From Pigmentiphaga sp. NML080357 (GTDB taxonomy: Bacteria > Pseudomonadota > Gammaproteobacteria > Burkholderiales > Burkholderiaceae_B), in the NCBI RefSeq assembly GCF_002188465.1, contig NZ_NINW01000029.1, positions 124,001 to 188,000 on the forward strand: DNA of 64,000 bases, in the 5' to 3' direction. Under the pieces are notes generated by a model. The model ran no database searches, was not told where the DNA came from, and was given only the letters and a program-made list of their open reading frames with translations. Made by a program: the position numbers and the translations under genes. Shown piece after piece: positions 17,799-26,858 of the stretch. Each line of letters begins with the position of its first letter. The stretch's first letter is position 1.

Positions 17799-17819
17799 AT
17801 ATAGTGACAGGAAGTTCGC

Positions 17820-18476
17820 ATGGAATCCCCGTCCCCGGAAACCGGCCGCAGGGAGCGCAAACGCCACCACACCATGGATCATCTCGCGGCCACGGCTTTC
17901 CGCCTGTTCGAGGCGCATGGATACGATGCCGTCACCATGGAGTCGGTCGCATCGCATGCCGACGTGGCGAAGGGCACGCTGTACAACCATTTCCCCGTCA
18001 AGGAGGCGCTGCTGGCGCACCAGTTCCATGCCGAGCTGGCGGCGGGGCTCGAGGCGTTGCGCGAGGCCATCGCCGCGCAATCCGGTTTCGCCGCGCGGCT
18101 GCGCTACCTGCTGGCCGCGTCGGCGCAATGGTGCGAGGGCCGCCGCGACTACCTGCCTCATTACCTGCAGTTCAGGCTGGCCGGGCCCGACGCGGCCGCG
18201 CGCTACCGGGGCGATCGCGGCGCATCGAGCGGCATCGACCGGGCGTTCGGCGCGCTCATCCGGTCGGGGCTGGAGGACGGGTCGCTGCGGCCGGGCCAGG
18301 ACGCCGACCGGCTGACCGCTTTCCTGCAGCATCTGCACCTGGGCGCCCTGATGCATTGGCTGGCGACGCCCGGACTCGACCTGCGGGCGGAGTTCGACGC
18401 CATGGTCGATTTCTTCCTTGCCGGCGCGTCTTCCGGCGGGGCGGATGCCGCGCGGCGGCGGGGGAACGGACAGTGA
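17820..18476 (+). CDS. TetR/AcrR-family transcriptional regulator
   Basis: Repressor of 218 aa with an N-terminal TetR helix-turn-helix (AATAFRLFEAHGYDAVTMES, then VAKGTLYNHFPVKEALL) and an all-helical ligand-binding C-terminus. Its last codons overlap the GTG start of the phosphotransferase-like gene (GTGA), so the two proteins are made from one message. This points to repression of that enzyme until a ligand, perhaps its own substrate, appears. A palindromic candidate operator lies just upstream. Confidence 0.9.
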   Translation: MESPSPETGRRERKRHHTMDHLAATAFRLFEAHGYDAVTMESVASHADVAKGTLYNHFPVKEALLAHQFHAELAAGLEALREAIAAQSGFAARLRYLLAASAQWCEGRRDYLPHYLQFRLAGPDAAARYRGDRGASSGIDRAFGALIRSGLEDGSLRPGQDADRLTAFLQHLHLGALMHWLATPGLDLRAEFDAMVDFFLAGASSGGADAARRRGNGQ

Positions 18477-21031
18477 CCGGTTTCATCCTCGATTGGCCCG
18501 CGGCGGCGGAGCGCGGACCGGGCGCCGCCGGCGGCAAGGGCTGGCAGTTGGGCCGCATGGCCGAACTCGGGCTGCCCGTGCCGGACGGCTTCGTCATCGC
18601 GGCCGAGGCGAGCCGGTCGCATGGCATCGGCCAGCCGGTGCCCGCACCCGTATTGGCAGCGGTCGAAGCCGAGATCGCGCGGCGCGGCTGGACCGGGCGC
18701 CCGTTGGCGGTGCGCTCGTCGGCGCCGCAGGAGGATTCGGGCAGCGCCTCGTTCGCGGGCATTCATCGTTCGCACCTCAATGTGCGCGGACCGGCGGCGA
18801 TGGCCGTCGCCATCCGGTCCGTATGGGACTCGGCCTGGGAAGAGCCGGCCCTGGCCTATCGCCAGCGTGCCGGCATCTCGCGGGACGACGTATCGATGGC
18901 AGTGGTGGTCATGCCCTTGCTCGATACCGTGGCCAGCGGCATTGCCTTCACCTGCGATCCTCTTTCCGGCCGGGACGACCAGGTCGTCGTGCATGCGCAC
19001 TGGGGGCTGGGCGAGGCGCTGGTGGGAGGACAGGCGCAGGGCGACGAATACCGGCTGCAGGAACGGCTGCCCGGCCAGCCGCTGGCGCTGGTGGCGCAGC
19101 AGCGAGGCACGAAGCAGCGCATGACGCGGGCCGCCGCGCGAGGCGGCACCGAACTGGCGCCGACGCCGGCCGAGCAGGCAAGCGGCGCCGTGCTCACCGA
19201 TGGCCAGGCCGAGACTCTGGGCGCGCTCGCACGCGAGGCCGCCTGCGCGCTGGATTACGCCGCCCCCTGGTACGACCTGGAGTGGACCTGGGACGGCACG
19301 CGTTTCTGGATTGTCCAGGCGCGTCCGGTCACGGCACGGCGGCGCCATACCTACCCGGCGCTGCAGGGCCAGCCCGGATTGTGGTCGCGGGCCAATACCC
19401 GGGAAGTCCTGCCCGAACCGCTTTCCGCGCTCGAATGGGGCCTGGACCGCTGGATGGTGGACCGCATGTTGACGCGCGGTTATGTGCTCAGCGGCTACAC
19501 ACCGCTGCCCGGGGTTCGCCGCGCGGCGCTGCACTGGGGACGCCTGTACCTGGATGCCTCGGTCATGCAATGGGAAGCCTACGATGCGCTGGGCATCGCG
19601 CCCCAGGCCATCAACCGCCTGCTCGGCGGCTCCCAGCCGGAAATCTCGGTTCCTCCACGCTCGGCGCGCCAGCGGCTGCGGCACGGCGCAAGCATGCTGC
19701 GCTATATGTGGCATGCCGGCGGGATGCGTCGCCGCGCCGGCCGGATCCTGGATGCCGCCCGCCGCCAGGCGGCGCAATGGCGGCAGGCGCCTTTGCCCGC
19801 TGGTGCGCCGGGCCTCGCTCATCGCCTGAGAGAACGATTCGATGCCATGCATCGCGCCGACGATCTCTTCTTCCTGCAAGGATCGGCCGGTGGAACCTTG
19901 TCCGGCCTCGTCGACCTCGTCGGGAAATATTGCCCTGGCGAAGGGCATGCGCTCGTCGCGGCCCTGATGGCGGGCGGCGAACCGAGCGTGACGGCCCGCC
20001 AGGCGTACGAGCTGATGGAATTGGCCGCCGTCGCGGCCGCCGATCCTCCGGCCCTGGCCTGGTTGCGCCACCCGGGCCGCGATGCCGCGGCCTGGGCACG
20101 CGAGCTCGGGGAGGACTCGCCCTTCCGCCGGGCCTTCGCCGTTTTCCTCGACCGCTATGGCCATCGCGCCATTGCCGAAAGCTATTTAGGCAGCCCGCGC
20201 TGGCGCGAAGACCCCGCCTACCTGTTCGACATGGTGGCGGGGTTCATCGGCCACGATCCGCAAGCGCAGCGCCGCCGCCAGCGCGAAGCCGCCGACCAGG
20301 CCTGGCGCCGGCTGCGCGAACGGGCTCCCGGCTGGGCGCTGCCGCTGGTGCGCTGGCTGGTCAAGGTCTCCACGCAGGAAAGCAATCATCGCGAAGCGGC
20401 CCGCAGCGCGCTCATGGCCTATCTGGAAGTGCTGCGCCGGGAGCTGCTGGCGGCGGGAGGCATGCTGGCCGGTCCCGACGGCCTGGCGCGGCCCGAGGAC
20501 GTGTTCCATCTGACGCTGGACGAGATCTACGCGGCGCTCGAAGGCAGCCTGGCGCCGAGGCACGCGGCCGTCAGGGCCGCCTGGCGACGTGCGCGGCGAG
20601 AGGCGTGGGCGGCGCAGCGCGAGCCGGAAGTGCTGATCGAAGCGGCGCAAGGGGCGGTGGCCCCCTTGCCCGGCGATGGCCGCGTCGGCGGCCGTGGCGG
20701 CGACGCCTGGTCCGGCACGCCGGTGGGAACCGGCCATGCGCGGGGAGTCGCCCACGTGGCCAAGGGCCCGCGCGACGGAGTCGGCATGGCGCCCGGCAGC
20801 GTGCTCGTGGCGCCCTCCACCGACCCGGCATGGACGCCGCTATTCCTGCGGGCCGGCGCCCTTGTCATGGAGACGGGCGGATACCTGTCGCACGGCGCCA
20901 TCGTCGCGCGCGAGTTCGGCATTCCCGCCGTGGCCAACCTGCCCGGCATACTCGAGCAGGTCGCGACGGGCGACCTGCTCGACGTGGATGGACATGGAGG
21001 AACGGTGCGCAGGATTGCGCGCGCTGGATGA
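18473..21031 (+). CDS. PEP-synthase-like phosphotransferase with rifampin phosphotransferase architecture
   Basis: Large 852-aa enzyme with an N-terminal ATP-grasp domain of the PPDK/PEP-synthase type. Landmarks are GGKGWQLGRMAELGLPVPDG, the RSSAPQEDSGSASFAGIH loop and VQARPVT at the domain end. A long helical middle region follows, then a swivelling histidine domain near the C-terminus with H807 in GGYLSHGAIVAREFGIPAV. Only 45 residues follow the histidine, so the PEP/pyruvate-binding barrel of true PEP synthase is absent. This three-domain layout matches rifampin phosphotransferases, which transfer the ATP beta-phosphate to an antibiotic hydroxyl. GTG at 18473 is chosen for its overlap with the tetR stop. 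The substrate is not proven. Confidence 0.82.
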   Translation: MTGFILDWPAAAERGPGAAGGKGWQLGRMAELGLPVPDGFVIAAEASRSHGIGQPVPAPVLAAVEAEIARRGWTGRPLAVRSSAPQEDSGSASFAGIHRSHLNVRGPAAMAVAIRSVWDSAWEEPALAYRQRAGISRDDVSMAVVVMPLLDTVASGIAFTCDPLSGRDDQVVVHAHWGLGEALVGGQAQGDEYRLQERLPGQPLALVAQQRGTKQRMTRAAARGGTELAPTPAEQASGAVLTDGQAETLGALAREAACALDYAAPWYDLEWTWDGTRFWIVQARPVTARRRHTYPALQGQPGLWSRANTREVLPEPLSALEWGLDRWMVDRMLTRGYVLSGYTPLPGVRRAALHWGRLYLDASVMQWEAYDALGIAPQAINRLLGGSQPEISVPPRSARQRLRHGASMLRYMWHAGGMRRRAGRILDAARRQAAQWRQAPLPAGAPGLAHRLRERFDAMHRADDLFFLQGSAGGTLSGLVDLVGKYCPGEGHALVAALMAGGEPSVTARQAYELMELAAVAAADPPALAWLRHPGRDAAAWARELGEDSPFRRAFAVFLDRYGHRAIAESYLGSPRWREDPAYLFDMVAGFIGHDPQAQRRRQREAADQAWRRLRERAPGWALPLVRWLVKVSTQESNHREAARSALMAYLEVLRRELLAAGGMLAGPDGLARPEDVFHLTLDEIYAALEGSLAPRHAAVRAAWRRARREAWAAQREPEVLIEAAQGAVAPLPGDGRVGGRGGDAWSGTPVGTGHARGVAHVAKGPRDGVGMAPGSVLVAPSTDPAWTPLFLRAGALVMETGGYLSHGAIVAREFGIPAVANLPGILEQVATGDLLDVDGHGGTVRRIARAG

Positions 21032-21086
21032 GACATCCGGGGATGGGTAAAGTGGTGACTATCCTTCCCAGATTCCCCGGCCGCCC

Positions 21087-22379
21087 TTGAGCTCGTCCAC
21101 GTCCTCCGATCCCCGCCTGAATCGACTGCGCCGCATGAAGCTCGGCGCGCTCGGCCTCCTGGCCGCCGCGCTGGCCGGGTTCGCGCTCAGCCACGCCATG
21201 GGCGGGCAGGGTGCCTGGGCATGGGTGCGCGCGTTCTGCGAGGCCGCGGCGGTCGGCGCGCTGGCGGACTGGTTCGCCGTCGTGGCGCTGTTCAAGCGGC
21301 CACTGGGCCTGCCGATTCCGCACACCGCCATCATCCCCAGCAACAAGGCTCGCCTGGCCGACAACCTGGCTGTTTTCGTGCGCGACCATTTCCTCGATCC
21401 CGACGCCTTGCTCGCCCGGCTGAAGGTGTTCGACCCGGCGAGCCGGCTAGGGACGTGGCTGAGCGAACCGGCCCAGGCCCGGGCGGTCGCCGCGATGGTG
21501 CGCACCTGGCTGTCGGAGGCGCTGGACCTGCTCGACGAGCGCGCCGTGCGCGACGCCATCCAGGGATTCGTGGTGTCGCGGTTGCGCGCATGGGACGCCG
21601 GCGCCACCGCGGGCGAGGTGCTGGGACTCCTGACCCGCGACGGACGCCATCACCAGTTGCTGGACGAGGCCCTGCGGCGCCTGGGCGGCTACCTGGACGA
21701 CGAAGGCGTCAAGGCGCGCGTCTCGGGCCTGATGGTGAAGTACGCGCGCAAGGAATGGCCCAAGATCGTCGGGACGGTCAATCTGGTGAGATCCGTGGAC
21801 AGCATCGCCGACAGCCTGGCGGACAGGCTGGCCCGCGCCATGCTGGACGAACTGCAGGAAGTGCTGTCCCGTCCGGACCATCCGCTGCGCCGCGACTACG
21901 AGGAATGGGTCGAGGCCTACGTGGCCCGCTTGCGCGACGATGAGGCGTTGCGCGAACAGATCGACCGGATCAAGTCGAGGCTGATCGACCAGCCCACGGT
22001 GCGCGACTATGTACAGGGTCTATGGGGAGAGATCCATGCCGCCCTGCGCAGGAATCTCGACAGCGACGCGTCCCCCCTGGTGCGGCACCTGGAGCGGAGC
22101 CTGCTCGGCCTCGGGCGCCAGCTGGCGGGCAACCCCGCGCTGCGCGACGCGATCAACGAACACGTCATGACGGGCGCCCGCAGCCTGGCGGCCCGCCTGC
22201 GGGCGGGCGTGACCGAACACATCGCGCAGACGGTCAAGGGATGGGACGAGCGGCGACTGGTGCAGGAGCTGGAGCTGAGCGTGGGCCGCGACCTGCAGTA
22301 CATCCGCTACAACGGCACACTGGTGGGAGGGCTGATCGGCGTGGTGCTGCATGCGCTGGTGGTGACGCTGGGCGGGTGA
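21087..22379 (+). CDS. DUF445 membrane protein (YjiN-like)
   Basis: Protein of about 430 aa in the DUF445 family. It has a membrane segment near the N-terminus (LGALGLLAAALAGFALSHAM), the conserved VGALADWFAVVALFKRPLG block followed by PHTAIIPSNK, a long helical middle, and a C-terminal membrane anchor (YNGTLVGGLIGVVLHALVV). Function is unknown in the family. The family usually has a RLRRMK segment before the first helix, so the start should lie upstream of the ATG at 21135. TTG at 21087 is the best candidate, but no clear ribosome binding site supports it. Confidence 0.85.
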   Translation: MSSSTSSDPRLNRLRRMKLGALGLLAAALAGFALSHAMGGQGAWAWVRAFCEAAAVGALADWFAVVALFKRPLGLPIPHTAIIPSNKARLADNLAVFVRDHFLDPDALLARLKVFDPASRLGTWLSEPAQARAVAAMVRTWLSEALDLLDERAVRDAIQGFVVSRLRAWDAGATAGEVLGLLTRDGRHHQLLDEALRRLGGYLDDEGVKARVSGLMVKYARKEWPKIVGTVNLVRSVDSIADSLADRLARAMLDELQEVLSRPDHPLRRDYEEWVEAYVARLRDDEALREQIDRIKSRLIDQPTVRDYVQGLWGEIHAALRRNLDSDASPLVRHLERSLLGLGRQLAGNPALRDAINEHVMTGARSLAARLRAGVTEHIAQTVKGWDERRLVQELELSVGRDLQYIRYNGTLVGGLIGVVLHALVVTLGG

Positions 22380-22387
22380 GGCCCGGC

Positions 22388-23929
22388 TCAGGCAGCGTCG
22401 TCGCCCAAGGCCGGCGCGCGTCTGCCGCCCCGCAGTATGCGTGCCGCGACGGCGGCGGCGAACACGACCAGGATCGCGCCGATCAGCGCCGTAAGCTGCA
22501 GCGCATCCACGAATGCCGCGCGGGCCGCCGCCAGCATGGCCTCGGCCGCGGGGCCGGGCAGCGAATGGGCGGCCGCCACCGCGCCGCCCAGGGTGGACGA
22601 GGCGGCCGCGGCAAGCTCCGGCGGCATGCCGTCCGGCATGGCCTGCGCCAGGCCGGCGCGATAAATCATCGTGCCTATGCTGCCGAACAGGGCGATGCCG
22701 AGCGCCCCGCTGAATTCGGCGCTGGTCTCGGATATGGCCGACGCCGACCCCGCGCGCTCCGGCGGCGCCGACGTGATGATCATCTCGTTGCCGATGGTGA
22801 ACACGGGCGCCATTCCCAGGCTCATGACGATCATGCCGGCCATCAATACCTCCAACCCGAACCGGCCGCCGGCGGGCAGGATCAGCGCAAAGCCCACGGC
22901 CGCCGCCAGCAGTCCGCCCACGAAGATGGCGAGTGGCGACACGCGCCGGGCCAGGCGCGGCGCGAGCAGCGAGCCCACGACGAAACCCAGCGCCCAAGGC
23001 ACCGTTACCAGGCCCGCGCGCAGCGGGTCCAGGCCCAGCACCAGCTGCAGATACTGGGTAATGAATATGTAGACCCCGAACATGGCCAGGCATGACAAGG
23101 CATAGGCCGCGATGGCCGCGCTGAAGGCCGGCCGCAGGAACAGGCTCATGTCCAGCAGCGGGTAAGGCAGGCACCGCTGCCGGCGCACGAAGGCCACGCC
23201 CACCGCCAGCCCGGCCACGATAGCGGCCGCGGGCGCCCAGGCCAGGCCATGCTGGGCGATCTGCTTGAGCCCGTAGATCATCGCCAGCACCGCGGCCAGG
23301 GATTGCGCCACGCTCAGCGCATCGATGCGGCCGGCTTCCGGGTCGCGGTACTCCGGCAGCAGCAGCGGACCCAGCACCAGCAGGAGCAGCATCACCGGCA
23401 CCGCCACCAGAAAAACCGAGCCCCACCAGAAGAACTGCAGCAGCAGCCCGCCCACCAGCGGTCCGATGGCGCTGCCCAGCGAGAAGCTCGCGATCCAGAT
23501 GCCGATGGCGAGCTGCCGTTCATGCTCGTCGTGGAACATGTTGCGGATCAGGGACATGGTCGAGGGCGCCAGGGTCGCGCCCGCAATGCCGAGCAGGGCT
23601 CGCATGGCGATCAGCATGCCGGCGCTGTCGGAAAAGGCCGCGATGGCCGACGCGCCGCCGAAGGCGGCGGCGCCGATCAGCAGCAGCTTGCGCCGGCCGA
23701 TGCGGTCGCCCAGCGTGCCCATGGTGATCAGCAGCCCCGCCACCAGGAAACCGTAGATATCGATGATCCACAGCAATTGGGAGCTGGAGGGATTCAGCTG
23801 CGCGCTGATGGCGGGTACGGCCAGGTTCAGCACGGTCAGGTCCATGGCATACACCATGCAGGGCAGGGCGATGACGGCCAGCCCTATCCATTCCTTGCGG
23901 GTGGCCTTGCCGGGAGAAGAAGATGTCAT
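22388..23929 (-). CDS. MFS exporter, DHA2 family (SmvA/EmrB-like, 14 TMS)
   Basis: Drug/proton antiporter of 513 aa. It shows helix 1 with VYAMDLTVLNLAVPAI, the DGxxGRR-type loop GTLGDRIGRRKLLL and motif C in SLGSAIGPLVGGLLL, with fourteen hydrophobic segments overall. SmvA-type relatives export methyl viologen and quaternary ammonium compounds. The start at 23929 (MTSSSPGKATRKEW) is 70 bp after the sigma-factor stop on the same strand. The exporter may therefore be the last gene of the ECF sigma operon and one of its outputs. Confidence 0.88.
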   Translation of the reverse strand: MTSSSPGKATRKEWIGLAVIALPCMVYAMDLTVLNLAVPAISAQLNPSSSQLLWIIDIYGFLVAGLLITMGTLGDRIGRRKLLLIGAAAFGGASAIAAFSDSAGMLIAMRALLGIAGATLAPSTMSLIRNMFHDEHERQLAIGIWIASFSLGSAIGPLVGGLLLQFFWWGSVFLVAVPVMLLLLVLGPLLLPEYRDPEAGRIDALSVAQSLAAVLAMIYGLKQIAQHGLAWAPAAAIVAGLAVGVAFVRRQRCLPYPLLDMSLFLRPAFSAAIAAYALSCLAMFGVYIFITQYLQLVLGLDPLRAGLVTVPWALGFVVGSLLAPRLARRVSPLAIFVGGLLAAAVGFALILPAGGRFGLEVLMAGMIVMSLGMAPVFTIGNEMIITSAPPERAGSASAISETSAEFSGALGIALFGSIGTMIYRAGLAQAMPDGMPPELAAAASSTLGGAVAAAHSLPGPAAEAMLAAARAAFVDALQLTALIGAILVVFAAAVAARILRGGRRAPALGDDAA

Positions 23930-23999
23930 GAGTCGGGACGCTTGAAGATGGAGAATGATGGCGGCGGCGGATGACAGGCGTGCGGCGGTGCGCGGCCTG

Positions 24000-25292
24000 T
24001 CATGCCCGCCCGCCCTCTGGCGCAAGCGCTTCGGCCGCGCGCGCCAATAGGAGCTCCTGTTCCCGCAGGTTGCGCGTCATCGCCGCCGCGCGCAGGAACT
24101 CCTCGCGCGCTTCGGCACGGCGGCCGAGCTTGAGCAGCATGTCGCCGCGCACGCTGGGCAGCCAATGATAGTTCGCCATGGCCGGCTCGGACTGCAGCGC
24201 GTCCACCAGCTCCAGGCCTGCCGCCGGACCGAACGCCATGCCGACGGCCACCGCCCGGTTCAATTCCACCACCGGCGAAGGCGCCACCTGTGCCAGGGCG
24301 TCGTAGAGCGCCACGATCTGTTCCCAATCGGTCTCCTGCGGGCGCCGGGCGCGCGCATGGCAGGCGGCCAGCGCCGCTTGCAGGGCATAGGGGCCGCGCG
24401 CCCCGCCCAGCGACTCCGAACGCGCCAGGGCGGCCAGGCCGCGCCGTATCAGCAGCGGATCCCAGCGCGCGCGATCCTGTTCCATCAACAGCACGGGGCG
24501 TCCGTCTGCATCGGTGCGGGCCGGGATGCGCGAGGCCTGCAGTTCCAGCAGCGCGCACAGGCCGTGCACTTCGCTCTCGTCGGGAGAAAGCCCGGCCAGC
24601 ACGCGCGCCAGGCGCAGCGCCTCGTCGCAGAGCGCCGGGCGCATCCAGTCGTCGCCGGCGGTGGCCGAATAGCCCTCGTTGAAGATCAGGTAGATCACCT
24701 CGAGGACGGAGGCGAGCCGCGCCGCGCGCTCCTGTTCGCGCGGCACCTCGAACGGCACCTTGGCCGCCGTCAGCGCCCGCTTGGCGCGCACGATGCGTTG
24801 TGCGATGGTGGCCTCGGGCACGAGGAAGGCGCGGGCGATCTCCTGCGCCGTCAGCCCGCCCAGCAGCCGCAGCGTCAGCGCCACGCGCGCATCGGTGGAC
24901 AGCACCGGGTGGCACGCGGTGAAGATGAGGCGCAGCAGGTCGTCGCCCACCTCGTCTTCGCGGGCCGCTTCGAACTGCGCGGCCGGGTCGGGCGCATACC
25001 CGTCCTGCAGCAGTTCGGTCTCGTGGCCGTACTCCTCCTGCTTGCGGGCATGCAAGGCTGCCTGCCGCAGCCGGTCCAGGGCCCGGTTCTTCGCCGTCGT
25101 CATCAGCCACGCTCCGGGATTGTCGGGCACGCCGTCCCGGGGCCAGCGCTCGAGCGCGGACACCAGCGCATCCTGCGCCAGCTCCTCGGCCAGGCCGACG
25201 TCGCGCACCATGCGCGCGACGCTGGCGATGATCTTGGCCGACTCGATGCGCCATACGGCCTCGATGGCATGGTGGGTGGCCGCCTGCGTCAC
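24000..25292 (-). CDS. ECF42-type RNA polymerase sigma factor with C-terminal extension
   Basis: Sigma-70-family ECF factor of 430 aa, far longer than a normal ECF. Regions 2 and 4 occupy the N-terminal part: LAEELAQDALVSALERWP with AWLMTTAKNRALDRLR, then LTLRLLGGLTAQEIARAFLV with ATIAQRIVRAKRAL. A long helical TPR-like C-terminal domain of about 230 residues (including NEGYSATAG and LLLMEQDRARWDP) replaces an anti-sigma factor as control element in this group. GTG at 25292 lies 5 bp after the VOC stop. Two DGPF/YciI genes upstream are the known genomic signature of ECF42. Confidence 0.9.
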   Translation of the reverse strand: MTQAATHHAIEAVWRIESAKIIASVARMVRDVGLAEELAQDALVSALERWPRDGVPDNPGAWLMTTAKNRALDRLRQAALHARKQEEYGHETELLQDGYAPDPAAQFEAAREDEVGDDLLRLIFTACHPVLSTDARVALTLRLLGGLTAQEIARAFLVPEATIAQRIVRAKRALTAAKVPFEVPREQERAARLASVLEVIYLIFNEGYSATAGDDWMRPALCDEALRLARVLAGLSPDESEVHGLCALLELQASRIPARTDADGRPVLLMEQDRARWDPLLIRRGLAALARSESLGGARGPYALQAALAACHARARRPQETDWEQIVALYDALAQVAPSPVVELNRAVAVGMAFGPAAGLELVDALQSEPAMANYHWLPSVRGDMLLKLGRRAEAREEFLRAAAMTRNLREQELLLARAAEALAPEGGRA

Positions 25293-25296
25293 GGGC

Positions 25297-25704
25297 TCAG
25301 CCTTGCTCGACGGTGCTCGGGTCCATGTAGAAGACCTCCCAGATGTGGCCGTCGAGATCGTCGAAGCCATGGGAGTACATGAACCCGTGGTCCTGGGCGG
25401 GACGCGGCGCCGTGCCGCCGGCCGCCAGGGCCTTGCTGACCAGGTCGTCGACCTCGGCCCTGCTTTCGCAGCTCAGCGCCACCAGCACCTCCGTGCTGCG
25501 CGTGGCATCGCTGATTTCCTTGTTGATGAAAGAGCGGAAATACTCCGACGTGAGCAGCATGGCGTAGAGGTTCTCGCCGATGACCATGCAGGCCGCCTGG
25601 TCGTTGGTGAACTGCGGGTTGAAGGTGAAGCCGAGCTTGCCAAAGAATTCCTTGGAGCGGGGCAGGTCGGCGACGGGAAAATTCACGAACATTTGCTTGT
25701 GCAT
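25297..25704 (-). CDS. VOC-family protein of the ECF42 operon
   Basis: Glyoxalase-fold protein of 135 aa. It begins MHKQMFVNFPVADLPRSKEF, continues with a central NDQAACMVIGENLYAMLL and ends with the second-module strand FDDLDGHIWEVFYMDPS. These landmarks fit the common VOC proteins annotated as extradiol dioxygenase- or lactoylglutathione-lyase-like. It sits between a YciI gene and the sigma factor, with spacings of 39 and 4 bp, as one operon. Its role is unknown; members accompany ECF sigma factors frequently. Confidence 0.87.
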   Translation of the reverse strand: MHKQMFVNFPVADLPRSKEFFGKLGFTFNPQFTNDQAACMVIGENLYAMLLTSEYFRSFINKEISDATRSTEVLVALSCESRAEVDDLVSKALAAGGTAPRPAQDHGFMYSHGFDDLDGHIWEVFYMDPSTVEQG

Positions 25705-25743
25705 GATGAGGCCTCTCGTTGGCGGGACGTGGAATTCCGGGAG

Positions 25744-26157
25744 TCAGTGGCTGGCGGTCTCGAGCTGGCGGAAGCGCTCGATCGCGGCGTTTTGCTCGAA
25801 GTCCTCGAGCTCGAATATCTCGCGGACCTCGATCTCGCCGTCCGCGGTCTCGCCCATGGGCGCGGGAAAGCGGCGGGCCCATTCCATGGCTTCGTCGCGC
25901 GAGCGGACCTGTATCAGCGTATAGCCGGCGATCAGTTCCTTGGTCTCGGCGAACGGACCGTCGACGACGGTGCCTTTGCCCGCGCGGTAGCGGATGCGCC
26001 AGCCGCGGGAGGAGGGTTTCAGGCCGTTGGCGTCGAGCAGCACGCCCGCCTTGGCCAGTTCTTCGTGGTAGGCCGCCATGGCGGCCAGCAGGGGCTCCTC
26101 GGGCATGACGCCGGCCTCGGTATCGGCCGTGGCGCGCACGATGATCATGAATCGCAT
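25744..26157 (-). CDS. YciI-like DGPF-domain protein (ECF42 partner)
   Basis: Ferredoxin-like alpha-beta protein of 137 aa starting MRFMIIVRATADTEAG at 26157. It carries the eponymous DGPF motif in VVDGPFAETKELIAGY. Such proteins are consistently encoded next to ECF42 sigma factors and are thought to be their main output or partners; biochemical function is unknown. The candidate sigma promoter at 26207-26233 lies 50-76 bp upstream of this gene, making it the first cistron of the sigma operon. Confidence 0.87.
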   Translation of the reverse strand: MRFMIIVRATADTEAGVMPEEPLLAAMAAYHEELAKAGVLLDANGLKPSSRGWRIRYRAGKGTVVDGPFAETKELIAGYTLIQVRSRDEAMEWARRFPAPMGETADGEIEVREIFELEDFEQNAAIERFRQLETASH

Positions 26158-26206
26158 GGTGGTTTCTCCGGTGATCGCGAGCCCGGGGGCGGGCTCTTGT
26201 CGGTAC

Positions 26207-26233
26207 GACGAACGAGCGTGGTCCGGATCGACA
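26207..26233 (-). promoter_or_regulatory. Candidate ECF42 autoregulated promoter
   Basis: On the minus strand TGTCGA (26233-26228) is followed after exactly 17 bp by CGTC (26210-26207). From memory, the ECF42 consensus is TGTCGA at -35 and CG(A/T)C at -10, so both elements match with proper spacing. It lies just ahead of the YciI-VOC-sigma operon. The other YciI gene further upstream shows no such element. Confidence 0.6.
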
Positions 26234-26281
26234 CGGCACATGCGATCTAGGGAAACTACCTAGTCGCGAGGACGGGCGGGA

Positions 26282-26635
26282 CTATTGGTAGCAGGGCGCG
26301 ATCTCGCGAACCTCGACCGTGCACCACTGCGCGGCCGGGCAGGATTCCGCGATGGCCACCGCTTCTTCCCGCGTGGCGCAGTCGAGGAGGAAAAAGCCGC
26401 CTATCATTTCCTTGGCTTCGGCGAACGGGCCGTCGACCATCCGGGTGCGTCCGTCCCGTTTCTGTATCCGCACGGCGCGGTCCTGCGAGGCCAGCGATTC
26501 CGCCGCCATGAGCATCCCTCGTGACTTCAGGTCGGCCCCGAACGCCAGCATGCGGTCGTAGAGGTCTCGGCCGGCCTGTTCGGTGCGCTCGGCGCGCTGG
26601 CCGGTGGGTTCGACGATGAGAAGCATATAGGCCAT
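26282..26635 (-). CDS. YciI-like DGPF-domain protein, second copy
   Basis: Paralogue of the neighbouring YciI protein, 117 aa from MAYMLLIVEPTGQRAE at 26635. The DGPF motif is in RMVDGPFAEAKEMIGGFFLL, and the C-terminus ends in EVREIAPCY. The paired genes in tandem beside an ECF42 sigma factor are the standard arrangement of this group. A start four codons earlier (26647) is possible. It lies 124 bp upstream of the other YciI gene and may have its own promoter. Confidence 0.85.
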   Translation of the reverse strand: MAYMLLIVEPTGQRAERTEQAGRDLYDRMLAFGADLKSRGMLMAAESLASQDRAVRIQKRDGRTRMVDGPFAEAKEMIGGFFLLDCATREEAVAIAESCPAAQWCTVEVREIAPCYQ

Positions 26636-26858
26636 GGAAGCTCGCACGGATAGGGTCGGCGAGGGCCGACGAGGGCGGGACGCAGATTCTTGCAGATTTT
26701 GGCCGGTTTTTCATGACCATGTGTAAGCTGTCCGGCCAGGATTTGACCCCTTCGGCAACCGCCTGCGTTTCTGCGAGTCCGAATGATCCGCGGACGTTCG
26801 CGCATTCAGATGCGCAACTGATACGAGCGAGTCTGTCGTATCTTGCCGGCAAGGCCGC

